The notes under the pieces were generated by a model, which worked only from the letters and a program-made list of their open reading frames with translations, was not told the origin of the DNA and did not search any database. Source: Nitrososphaerota archaeon (GTDB taxonomy: Archaea > Thermoproteota > Nitrososphaeria > Nitrososphaerales > Nitrosopumilaceae). From it: 37,031 nucleotides of DNA. Location: positions 1 to 37,031 of the forward strand of contig DAHUYT010000019.1 in the NCBI GenBank assembly GCA_027315065.1, written 5' to 3'. Below, one piece after another: positions 7,799-15,735 of the stretch (its first letter is position 1; the number at the start of each line of letters is the position of its first letter). Both the position numbers and the translations under genes were made by a program.

Positions 7799-8221
7799 TT
7801 ACGTCTTGAGGCCCTTTTTGATTATTTCCAAGGCGTCAGCTGTTCTTTCTGGTTTAGGAAGTTGTATCATAAAAACATTAGAGCGGCCATATTCTGAATG
7901 AGGGGAGGACAGAGCCAGCATAGATGTTTCAGTCAAAGCCTCAAAGAATTCAAGAGACTCGTTTGCATACAGCAATACATTTTCTTCAACTTCACCCTGT
8001 GAAAAGTGCAATACCATTTTGACAAAAACATGACCTAGACCATCCTGTAGTATGTTAAGATTAGTTTCAACTGAGATTGGTTTACCAGCTATGGCCTTCA
8101 TTATATCATCAAATCTTCTCTCTTCCATTATTATACATGGTATCTTTTTGCCTTCAAAATCAAAGAGTGTGATATCCTTGTGTCGTTGGGTCAAAAGTTC
8201 TTCCAGATCACTGCCCGTCAT
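7799..8221 (-). CDS. Conserved-looking protein of unknown function
   Basis: A 140-residue soluble protein with a well-defined alternation of helices and strands (LFDFEGKKIPCIIMEE, FVKMVLHFSQGEVEENVLLYA, NVFMIQLPKPE). There are no signal peptide, membrane segments or metal motifs. It lies 45 bp downstream of the AAA+ ATPase gene on the same strand and could be co-transcribed with it. I do not recognise the family. Confidence 0.55.
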   Translation of the reverse strand: MTGSDLEELLTQRHKDITLFDFEGKKIPCIIMEERRFDDIMKAIAGKPISVETNLNILQDGLGHVFVKMVLHFSQGEVEENVLLYANESLEFFEALTETSMLALSSPHSEYGRSNVFMIQLPKPERTADALEIIKKGLKT

Positions 8222-8266
8222 ATACTAGATATTGGCAAGGCCTTATTTTAAAAATGTCCGCACGAT

Positions 8267-9871
8267 TTAGATAATACACAGAGTTTTTGCCAGCATTACT
8301 GCTCGTTCGTTATCTGACTCGGCAATTTTATTGCCATTATACTTGTTGTTAAAGTAAATCAGATCAATCATCTTTGACTTGTCCACATTTACTACTGTTG
8401 CATTGTAAGGACTCTGAATCTTCTGGCTAGTCAAGATTACTAATTTGTCCACTACTGCCGATTTTGATATGTCAGAGATTTGGTCTAGATTGTAAGCATT
8501 GTTTGAGTTTGTAATTATGGCTACCCCTACTTTGGCTCCAAATGAATCATGATACACAGCGTCTAGAGATAGATTCTGTTTCTCGAGTTTACACATATCT
8601 CCCGCTTCATGTACAAGATTTGTCAAGTTATGCACTGCCTCTTTGAGATCTTTTTCTGAAGATAACGCATTACAGATTTTCCTTATTGCAATAAAATCAG
8701 ATATAGGTACACCCATTATACTTCCTTTTACTTTCAGCCCTGGATATGTTTGTTTTATGGCATCATCAATCACATTTTCGTCAATTTTATCAAGACCTAA
8801 TTCTTCTGATTTTTCCATTGCGTGATACAAGATGTTGATCACAGACCTAACACTTCTAAATTCTGGAAATTCCTCGTAAAGTGCTTGGATTTTATCTATC
8901 AGATCCTCCTCTAACTTGGAATCAAGCTTACCATGTTTATCACTGTGTTTTATGTATTCAACAGCAATTTCTGCAAGTTCATCATTAGAGTTTGAGCCTG
9001 CCAGATCAATCTTATAGTTTGCCTTCTCAAGTCTATCAAAAACAGATGGATTGGTATTTTGTACTTCTGCATATCCTGATGGAGTTGAAATTAAAAGCAA
9101 TGTACATGCAGGAATGTGAGAGTTTATCATCCCCTTTACAAATTCTATTGAATCTTTATTTCCATCAAACTCATCTATTTCAAGAAGTGTAGTTTTTCCT
9201 AAAAACCTATGGGCAAGTTTTGACATGGCCGAGATCATACCAAGTAACTCTTCAAGATTTTGTATGTTTTCAAAGGAATTTGTTACAACATTTCGTATCA
9301 ATGTGGATTCATAATAATCGAATCTCTGAATAAGGAATTGTTTTAAATTTTCAGCAGAAACATGTTCTTTTCCAGATATAACATACTCCACTTTTTCTTT
9401 AATTGTTAATCCCGATAATCTATTCATCATGGTATAGCTGATGGCCTTCTTTGCAGAATTATCACCTTGTTCTGCTCTTTCTTTTATGTATATTAGGAAC
9501 TTTATTCGCAATTGAACAAAAAAGTCATTATCAAATCCCTTGATTATTGCATTGTAAATACTTGACATAGTCTTAGGAGATATGGTAGACAGATCGACAA
9601 AGGAACATTCTGTGTTATAGTGTCCTTTTAAATTTTTTATATGTAATGCCAAGTGAGTCTTTCCAGAGCCTACATCTTGAATTACCGTTATTACTCTAAA
9701 GTCGTTATCAGCAGAATCCCTTCCTTGTACTTTGCCATTTAGTTCTTTTATACATTCAACTATGGCAGATTTTGCTTCTTTGTGTCTCTTTCCTCCAAGT
9801 ATCTTTGCATCTTTTTCAGTGGGTGTAGGACTACTAGGATACGGGTTGTTTTCTAGTCCATATGCATACAT
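8267..9871 (-). CDS. Large AAA+ ATPase, ORC/Cdc6-like core with a distinct C-terminal domain
   Basis: A 534-residue protein. Walker A is DVGSGKTH (about 66-73), Walker B is LLEIDEFD (229-236) and a sensor-1-like strand is LLLISTPSG (258-266). A long helical insertion (about 105-215) separates the Walker motifs. A helical region (about 295-380) resembles an AAA+ lid. The last ~110 residues form a separate alpha/beta domain (AKVGVAIITNSN, DKLVILTSQ) of unknown type. The ATG shares one base with the stop of the preceding winged-helix gene (TGATG), so the two are coupled and probably act together on DNA. It is not a standard Cdc6 because of the insertion and tail. Confidence 0.7.
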   Translation of the reverse strand: MYAYGLENNPYPSSPTPTEKDAKILGGKRHKEAKSAIVECIKELNGKVQGRDSADNDFRVITVIQDVGSGKTHLALHIKNLKGHYNTECSFVDLSTISPKTMSSIYNAIIKGFDNDFFVQLRIKFLIYIKERAEQGDNSAKKAISYTMMNRLSGLTIKEKVEYVISGKEHVSAENLKQFLIQRFDYYESTLIRNVVTNSFENIQNLEELLGMISAMSKLAHRFLGKTTLLEIDEFDGNKDSIEFVKGMINSHIPACTLLLISTPSGYAEVQNTNPSVFDRLEKANYKIDLAGSNSNDELAEIAVEYIKHSDKHGKLDSKLEEDLIDKIQALYEEFPEFRSVRSVINILYHAMEKSEELGLDKIDENVIDDAIKQTYPGLKVKGSIMGVPISDFIAIRKICNALSSEKDLKEAVHNLTNLVHEAGDMCKLEKQNLSLDAVYHDSFGAKVGVAIITNSNNAYNLDQISDISKSAVVDKLVILTSQKIQSPYNATVVNVDKSKMIDLIYFNNKYNGNKIAESDNERAVMLAKTLCII

Positions 9872-10461
9872 CAGACATTCCTCACAAAACCATGAACCAT
9901 TCCACGAATGATAATACCTTCTTGGCCTCCAGACGAGACCTCATATCTCTCGCGATGCCTTTCAACCAGATCACTTGCAAGTGAGTAGAATTTTTCTTTT
10001 GATAGATTCTTTGTCTGGCATACTTTTTCTCTCACCTTTGAGAATGGGGCCCATCCTATAGAGGTACTACCTGCCTCAATTATACACTTGTTGAATATAT
10101 TCTCAAAATCAATGTTTTGTGGCAAACTTTCTTGTAGAGAGATTCTTTCCATATCTTCCCTGAGGTTTTGAGTGTGCTCTTTTAGCCTTGCAACAGAATG
10201 GCTTACGCCAATTACCATATTTAGCATGAGTTTGAATTTTGCGTCATTTTCTGTTAGATGTAAAATGTAATTGTCCCTAGTCCAGACAAAATAAGCAACC
10301 CCTTTTTTCTCAATGAAAATTTTCTCTTTTTGCTGTAATGTCTCAAGCATGTCATCGCATTCTTTACCTAATGCTTTCTTGAGATCAGCTTTTTTAATGC
10401 CTGTTATTCCTGCAGACTCGATCCTACGCAGAATTTCCTCCGTCATAGGCAAGAATCTCAT
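9871..10461 (-). CDS. Protein with two winged-helix-like domains, partner of the AAA+ ATPase
   Basis: A 196-residue protein. Residues 1-70 look like a winged helix (MTEEILRRIESAGITGIKKADLKKAL, then a wing KIFIEKKGVAYFVW). A helical or coiled middle follows (80-125). Residues about 140-196 again resemble a winged helix with a terminal wing (YEVSSGGQEGIIIRG). It is translated immediately before the ATPase with a one-base overlap. Domain calls come from pattern alone and no named family is recognised. A DNA-tethering or regulatory subunit for the ATPase is the natural guess. Confidence 0.55.
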   Translation of the reverse strand: MRFLPMTEEILRRIESAGITGIKKADLKKALGKECDDMLETLQQKEKIFIEKKGVAYFVWTRDNYILHLTENDAKFKLMLNMVIGVSHSVARLKEHTQNLREDMERISLQESLPQNIDFENIFNKCIIEAGSTSIGWAPFSKVREKVCQTKNLSKEKFYSLASDLVERHRERYEVSSGGQEGIIIRGMVHGFVRNV

Positions 10462-10702
10462 AAAATTTTATTTAATACACAACGTAGTCTAGACCGACTA
10501 TTTAGTAAAAAATTCTTACCTTCCAAGTATGGCCTGTAAATCAAGTGTTCCATTTAAAATCGGTCACATTATAAGGCGCATTAAGATAACACGGTTCGCA
10601 GAATGATGATCGGGTTTACTGATTATGATGAATTATACCTGGGGTATCTGACTGCTTTCTGAAGATATTTGTGCGCGTATGACTTGGACTAGATTTCCTA
10701 GA

Positions 10703-11617
10703 CTAGACGCCCAGGCTGTCAGAGTCGCGAAGCTGTCGTTCGATTTCCATTAAACGCTTGATGCGTTCTTCTAATGGAGGATGCGTAGAAAAAAATCTTG
10801 CAATCGTTTCACATGATATAGCAGGCACTATAAAAAATGCATTCATACCTTCCATCTTCTGAAGCCCTTGCTTTGGAGATACCTTTACTCTTCCTTCTAT
10901 CTTCATTAGAGCCCGTGATAGATTCATTGGTTGACCCGTAAGTATGGCTCCGCCTCTGTCTGCAGCAAGTTCTCTGTATCTAGATATGGCCCTGATCACT
11001 AGAAAACTTAGGAACCAGACTATTGCAGCTACAATAATGACTAGAAAGACATTTCCTCCCTGCTGTTGTCTTCCCCCATATCCCGAACCATATCCACCCC
11101 ACATTGAGCTGAACATGGAAGACTGCAAAAGATACCAAGCAATAGTAGAGAACAAACTTGCAAGTGTGATGATTGTAACATCTCTGTGTTTTATGTGAGT
11201 GATTTCATGAGACAAGACGCCCTCAAGTTCGTCCTTGTCTAGAAGTTGCATTATACCCAAACTTGCAACTACTACAGAGCTCTTAGGACCCTTTCCCGTA
11301 GCAAATGCATTTGGAATATCGCTTGACATAATCCCAACCCTAGGCTTTTTGATATTTGCCTTTTGTGCCAATCTTTCCACTATTTCATGTAAAAGTGGAT
11401 ATTCCTCCCTAGTTACAATCCTAGTTCCCGTGCTCCAGAGAATTATCCTATCAGAAAAATACCATTGCGCCCCAATCATCAATCCAGCAATTATCGAAAT
11501 TGGAAGAATTCCCAGTCCAAAGTACATGGCTATGAAGCTCAAAAATACTAGGTAGATTAGCGTGAGTGCAAGAAAACTGATTACCATCCTTACTGTTAAT
11601 TGTAAATCTCTGTGCAT
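10703..11617 (-). CDS. htpX: HtpX-like membrane zinc metalloprotease (M48)
   Basis: A 304-residue protein with two N-terminal membrane helices (12-32, 37-53). The zinc motif HEITH is at 137-141, and the third ligand E216 lies in SRYRELAADRGGA. Further hydrophobic segments (150-168, 189-210) enclose a Gly-rich loop (174-187). The family degrades damaged membrane proteins, with the catalytic site on the cytoplasmic side. It is divergent from msrB around a large palindrome, which suggests shared stress control. Confidence 0.93.
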   Translation of the reverse strand: MHRDLQLTVRMVISFLALTLIYLVFLSFIAMYFGLGILPISIIAGLMIGAQWYFSDRIILWSTGTRIVTREEYPLLHEIVERLAQKANIKKPRVGIMSSDIPNAFATGKGPKSSVVVASLGIMQLLDKDELEGVLSHEITHIKHRDVTIITLASLFSTIAWYLLQSSMFSSMWGGYGSGYGGRQQQGGNVFLVIIVAAIVWFLSFLVIRAISRYRELAADRGGAILTGQPMNLSRALMKIEGRVKVSPKQGLQKMEGMNAFFIVPAISCETIARFFSTHPPLEERIKRLMEIERQLRDSDSLGV

Positions 11618-11640
11618 AATGAAAAAAATACTCTACATCA

Positions 11641-11650
11641 TAATTTAAAA
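11641..11650 (-). promoter_or_regulatory. TATA-like element for htpX
   Basis: TTTTAAATTA on the minus strand, 24-33 bp before the htpX ATG and directly next to the large palindrome. The mirror element for msrB is ATTAATATC at about 11684-11692. Confidence 0.4.
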
Positions 11651-11683
11651 CTTGGTACTCCTAAGTCGACTAGGAGTACCAAG
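11651..11683. promoter_or_regulatory. 33-nt near-perfect palindrome centred between htpX and msrB
   Basis: The left arm CTTGGTACTCCTA and right arm TAGGAGTACCAAG are exact 13-bp inverted repeats around AGTCGAC. The whole is symmetric apart from one extra A. It lies 33 bp from the htpX ATG and 34 bp from the msrB ATG, with a TATA-like stretch at each end. This places it upstream of both core promoters at once, so it is a good candidate for a shared operator. A MITE-like remnant or cruciform is a less likely alternative. Confidence 0.72.
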
Positions 11684-11717
11684 ATTAATATCTCAAAAAC
11701 ATGTATTGTTATCAGAA

Positions 11718-12092
11718 ATGTCAGAGGACGAATGGAAAAAGAAGCTTACACAGGAACAGTACTTTGTGTGCAGAATGAAAGGTACAGAACATCCCTTTTC
11801 TGGCACGTATCATAATTGCAAAGACGATGGAATTTACCAATGTGTTTGTTGCAAGACAGAGTTGTTCAGTTCCAAGACAAAATTTGATTCTGGTACTGGA
11901 TGGCCTAGTTTTTGGGAGGCAATGTCAGATAACATACGAGTGGATACCGATATCAGTCATGGCATGGTAAGAACTGAGGTAATTTGTAAAAAATGCGGTT
12001 CTCACCTAGGACATGTTTTTGATGATGGTCCAGCACCTACTGGGTTACGATATTGTATAAACTCGACATCACTTAAACTGGAAAAAAAGTAA
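11718..12092 (+). CDS. msrB: Peptide methionine-(R)-S-oxide reductase
   Basis: A 124-residue enzyme reducing methionine-R-sulfoxide in oxidised proteins. Structural zinc cysteines are C42/C45 and C90/C93, GTGWPSFW is at 59-66, and the catalytic Cys113 lies in RYCINS. An upstream in-frame TTG at 11652 would place the start inside the large palindrome. The ATG before SEDEWKKKL matches the family's N-terminus and has a TATA-like stretch about 27 bp upstream, so I chose it. Divergent to htpX, so both may belong to one oxidative or protein-damage response. Confidence 0.93.
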   Translation: MSEDEWKKKLTQEQYFVCRMKGTEHPFSGTYHNCKDDGIYQCVCCKTELFSSKTKFDSGTGWPSFWEAMSDNIRVDTDISHGMVRTEVICKKCGSHLGHVFDDGPAPTGLRYCINSTSLKLEKK

Positions 12093-12132
12093 CTTTTCTT
12101 TGGTAATATCAAAATTACCGTTATATTAATAG

Positions 12133-12149
12133 TACCGTATGGTACGGTA
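12133..12149. promoter_or_regulatory. Palindrome upstream of the C2H2 mini-protein
   Basis: TACCGTA and TACGGTA arms surround a TGG centre, ending 4 bp before the ATG of a 35-codon ORF. A TATA-like TTATATTAAT precedes it (12121-12130). In a leaderless gene, a protein bound here would cover the transcription start. Operator function is an inference. Confidence 0.5.
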
Positions 12150-12153
12150 AAGT

Positions 12154-12261
12154 ATGCTAAATTGTGAATTTTGCCCAAGGCAGTTCTTTGAGACAGCCAA
12201 TGGCCTAGTAGAGAAGACCTTGCATGAGGTATTACATGACCCAGAGTTAGTCAATAACTAA
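12154..12261 (+). CDS. Putative 35-residue C2H2 zinc-finger mini-protein
   Basis: Reads MLNCEFCPRQFFETANGLVE, then KTLHEVLHDPELVNN. C4-x2-C7 and H24-x3-H28 give a C2H2 ligand set with a 16-residue spacer, longer than the classical 12, and F11/F12 and L23 as likely core residues. A TATA-like box and a palindrome precede the ATG. Very small zinc-finger proteins are common in archaea. Too short to be certain, but ligand pattern and promoter placement agree. Confidence 0.5.
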   Translation: MLNCEFCPRQFFETANGLVEKTLHEVLHDPELVNN

Positions 12262-12330
12262 TTCTTGGCTATTTTTTTGAAAAAAATTAAAACCGAACTT
12301 TTTTATCGGCTATGGTTATTGTAATTTAAA

Positions 12331-13665
12331 GTGAAGCAAGTAAAAAAGCCTGAAAGTGCAAAGAGATCAACCAAAGATCATACCACAGATGTTTTCAAAA
12401 AGATGAGTACGATTTCCGAAGCAACCAAGGATTTGGCTTCAGAAGTGAAAACAATGTCTAAAATTTTCGCTGAGAATCAGAAAATATTGATTTCACTAAA
12501 AAGCATGATAGATGGAGTTAATTCCTCGCTAGATCAGATTCAAAAAAGCTCCAGACAGATAGATGTTATAGAAGAAGATACACAGAGACTCTTCCATGGA
12601 ATGAATCAGGTAAAGTCACATTCAACTATTATAGAGAAAATCAATGATCAGATAAATCGTCTCCAGGATCAGGTTAGCAAGATTCATCAAAAACAAGAGA
12701 GTATTCCCGATACCGGCAAGCTAATGCAAAATCTATCAGATAATCTAGATTCTATTAGAAATAATACCAAGATGATAATGCACGTATCAGAAAAGACAGA
12801 GAAGATACGTGAAGAAATAAAGAATGTTTCAAGCAGGACAGATTCATTATCAAATATTAGCTCTGAGATTGACGAAGTAAAGAAGAGCACAAAGGAAATC
12901 TCCGAAAAAACTGGAAAAATGGAACATCTTGAAGAAAGCATATCCAACATCAAAACTGAAATTGAAAGAATTGTCACAAAGACAGAGCCAATCCTTGGCC
13001 TTGATTCTCAGATTAGAAACGTGAGTGCAGAGATTGACTCGTTGATGAAGAAAACAGATTCTCTTGATGTGCTAGGTAATGACATTAGAAGCGTAAACAC
13101 CGAATTTAGTAATTTCAAGGATAGTATGCTAGGAAAGACAAAGGATCTTGAGGAGAAGATGTCAGACTTTACAGATATACTCAACAGAAATTCATTGTCC
13201 ATAACCGAGTTTAGTAAAAATACTTACGAAATTTCTCAGCAATTAAATGAGATTAGAAACGCAACCCACAAGACTTCACAGAGTACATCAAGGGAAGTCA
13301 TGGGACTACTCCGCCTTTCTGAGTTCCAGTCCAACATACGCATGAGATCAGAATCAAAATATGGCACGTTAGAGGATATACAAAAAATGGTGGCTCAGAC
13401 TGCAGACATGGTAAATCTATTTGACAGACTTTCTATCGAAGTAGAATCAAAGATGCCACTTCCTCTTGAAGTAAAACAGTGGAGCATATCAAAGATCATG
13501 GATTGTTCTGACAGGTGGGAAATTAGATTCACAGATGTCTTTAAGATTTTGATAAGTGAGCTTGGAGCTGATCTGGTCAAGGAGTCACTCAGAATTGAAC
13601 AAGTTCGCGATCTATTTGGAATCAGAGCAGTAGATGAAGTAAGACACGAGCTAAATATTTCCTAG
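12331..13665 (+). CDS. Long coiled-coil protein with a C-terminal globular domain
   Basis: A 444-residue protein starting at GTG. Residues about 20-330 are almost continuous coiled coil with many short repeats of the form I..I..x(S/T)(E/D)I/x(K/S)(K/N)(T/S) (for example SEIDEVKKSTKEIS, QIRNVSAEIDSLMKKTDSL). Residues about 340-444 are a globular helical domain (VAQTADMVNLFDRLSIEVES, then QWSISKIMDCSDRWEIRFTD). No membrane segment or signal peptide, so probably cytoplasmic. It resembles methyl-accepting or SMC-type coils only in low-complexity pattern. A structural or scaffolding role is possible but unproven. It ends in a 4-bp overlap with the convergent glycosyltransferase. Confidence 0.6.
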   Translation: MKQVKKPESAKRSTKDHTTDVFKKMSTISEATKDLASEVKTMSKIFAENQKILISLKSMIDGVNSSLDQIQKSSRQIDVIEEDTQRLFHGMNQVKSHSTIIEKINDQINRLQDQVSKIHQKQESIPDTGKLMQNLSDNLDSIRNNTKMIMHVSEKTEKIREEIKNVSSRTDSLSNISSEIDEVKKSTKEISEKTGKMEHLEESISNIKTEIERIVTKTEPILGLDSQIRNVSAEIDSLMKKTDSLDVLGNDIRSVNTEFSNFKDSMLGKTKDLEEKMSDFTDILNRNSLSITEFSKNTYEISQQLNEIRNATHKTSQSTSREVMGLLRLSEFQSNIRMRSESKYGTLEDIQKMVAQTADMVNLFDRLSIEVESKMPLPLEVKQWSISKIMDCSDRWEIRFTDVFKILISELGADLVKESLRIEQVRDLFGIRAVDEVRHELNIS

Positions 13666-15689
13666 GTCTCTTCCAAGTCGTAAGCCCTTAGGCGTTCTCT
13701 TTTCCTCTTTAACATTGCAAATATTCCAATTATCACAGCTACCCACATACAACCAAATAGAATGTTTGATATGCTCACATACATGTATGGTGTAGCGTCA
13801 AGCAGGTTGAATGTAACTGTGGTAGCCTCCGCATGAATATTTAACATTCCAACATGAAATGCTGCGCTATCAGAAGGTGTGCTTGCAACCTTATCTACTG
13901 TACCTAACATAGTATGCAAGTCAGATTGAATCGCTCCAAAGTCTGTGTCTTCAGTAGGAAATATCCATACAGGATTCCCTGATTTTGGAAGAAGCGTCAT
14001 TATGTCTTTTAGATCATTGTGGATGACTTGTGGATCAGATGTAGCTTGAATTCTTGACAAAAGTCCCCTAGATTGGTCTAGAGGATATATTGTAGAACCA
14101 TATTCCCAAAAAGCCATCACTACACCTAACACTATAAGTCCCATAATTCCGCCCATTGCAAGCTTGTAGTATGTATTTGCCATCCTTTGAGTACCTGATG
14201 TAACAGTCATATTTCTTGATTTGCCTTTTTTAAATGTTGAATGGGATATGCTAAGATACGCTATATAGAAAAATCCTACAACTTGAATTCCTATAATTGG
14301 GGCAAAAATGGGATTGTTTGAAAAGATCGCAATAAATATCCCTATGACACCGTATACTCCAAAGAATATCTCAAGCAATGTAGTTTTTGTAAAAGGTAGT
14401 GCATATGCTTTGTCCCTCCAGTCATCATTCTTGTTTACTATTCCAAACTTTGGAGTGCGCAAAAATTCGTTCTTCTTTCCAAAGAATGCATCAAAGACAG
14501 CAACGGTATTATTTACTGACATGCCGGCAGAATAAAATATCATGTAAAAATATGACAGTACCTTTGACTTCCAGCTTGCATGATACAAGTCACGAATTAT
14601 CATAACATACACAAGTGGTCCCATGGCAAGATATACCATTATTGTGATAGCTGGTAGTCCACTTATTATGTAGAGATTAATTTTTGAAGCTAGTAGTACT
14701 GGAAGAATTAAGAATTGTATTAACATCAATGGAAATGATATGTGTCTTGTAAGTTGAACAAAGGCTTGGATTTTTGTCTCAACAGGAATTCTCTTTATTG
14801 CGACATCGCCCAGTAATTTTATGGCACATTGAATTGACCCCTTTGCCCACCGGAACTGTTGTCTCTTTGCTGCATTCATCTGCACCGGTAGCTCCGCATC
14901 GACTACAATGTCAGGTATGAATACACATTTCCAGCCTTTCATCTGAGCTCTGTAACTAAGATCGAGATCTTCTACTAGTGTTGCTGTATGCCACCCCCCA
15001 GAGTCTTCAATGCACTCTCTCCTCCACACACCAGCTGTACCATTGAAATTCATAAATAGGTGTGAATTGCTTTTTGCCTTTTGTTCTATAAGAAAGTGAA
15101 AATCTAAGCTTAGTGCCTGAGCCATTGTCAAAGCCGAATATTTTTCATTAACATGGCCCCACCTACATTGTACCAAACCAATCTCAGGTTTACAAAAATA
15201 CGAGAGTGCCTTTTTTAGAAACCATGAAGGTGGAATAAAGTCTGCATCAAATATAGCGACAAAGTCTCCTTTTGTAAAGCTCATTGCATGACGGAGTGCT
15301 CCTGCCTTGTACCCCTTTCTACTTCCTCTCCTTACATGAGTTATATCGAATCCTTTCTTTTTGTAGTCATACACCAGATCTTTTAGAATATTGAATGTGT
15401 CGTCATCAGAATCATCCAGTACTTGTATGCACAGTTTCTCTTTTGGATAATCTTGCGCACATACAGCATTTACTAGTCTGGCTGCTACATATTTTTCATT
15501 ATAAATTGGAAGTTGGATTGTAACTGTGGGAATTTCTTTTAACTCAATAGATTTTGTCTTCTTTTTTTGGCGTGCCAGAAAAACCAAGTAAAAGAAATTA
15601 CATGTGTATAAAGTTATTACAAGAGCTATTCCGATGAATATGTTCCACAGGAATTGTGTTAAAGGAGTTGGCAGAGCATGTACCAGCAT
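13662..15689 (-). CDS. Membrane glycosyltransferase family 2, processive (cellulose-synthase-like)
   Basis: A 675-residue protein. An N-terminal membrane helix (about 14-38) is followed by a cytosolic GT-A domain with D92-D93, D148-x-D150 (FDADF), acceptor-site ED 240-241 (LVEDLDLSYR) and QQFRW 277-281, the set that marks processive inverting glycosyltransferases. Several membrane helices follow (about 310-365, 425-480). A stretch of about 100 residues outside the membrane (540-630) precedes a final helix (640-662) and an RKRERLR tail. It probably makes or exports a surface polysaccharide or glycolipid. Sugar and acceptor are unknown. Confidence 0.88.
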   Translation of the reverse strand: MLVHALPTPLTQFLWNIFIGIALVITLYTCNFFYLVFLARQKKKTKSIELKEIPTVTIQLPIYNEKYVAARLVNAVCAQDYPKEKLCIQVLDDSDDDTFNILKDLVYDYKKKGFDITHVRRGSRKGYKAGALRHAMSFTKGDFVAIFDADFIPPSWFLKKALSYFCKPEIGLVQCRWGHVNEKYSALTMAQALSLDFHFLIEQKAKSNSHLFMNFNGTAGVWRRECIEDSGGWHTATLVEDLDLSYRAQMKGWKCVFIPDIVVDAELPVQMNAAKRQQFRWAKGSIQCAIKLLGDVAIKRIPVETKIQAFVQLTRHISFPLMLIQFLILPVLLASKINLYIISGLPAITIMVYLAMGPLVYVMIIRDLYHASWKSKVLSYFYMIFYSAGMSVNNTVAVFDAFFGKKNEFLRTPKFGIVNKNDDWRDKAYALPFTKTTLLEIFFGVYGVIGIFIAIFSNNPIFAPIIGIQVVGFFYIAYLSISHSTFKKGKSRNMTVTSGTQRMANTYYKLAMGGIMGLIVLGVVMAFWEYGSTIYPLDQSRGLLSRIQATSDPQVIHNDLKDIMTLLPKSGNPVWIFPTEDTDFGAIQSDLHTMLGTVDKVASTPSDSAAFHVGMLNIHAEATTVTFNLLDATPYMYVSISNILFGCMWVAVIIGIFAMLKRKRERLRAYDLEET

Positions 15690-15735
15690 TTGGAGTCTTT
15701 CAACTCACAAGTCCTTATAGCCTTACCGTTGTTTA

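Noticed and set aside
11652-11717. Longer N-terminus for msrB from TTG at 11652
   Set aside because: It would place coding sequence inside the palindrome and the extra residues do not fit the family.
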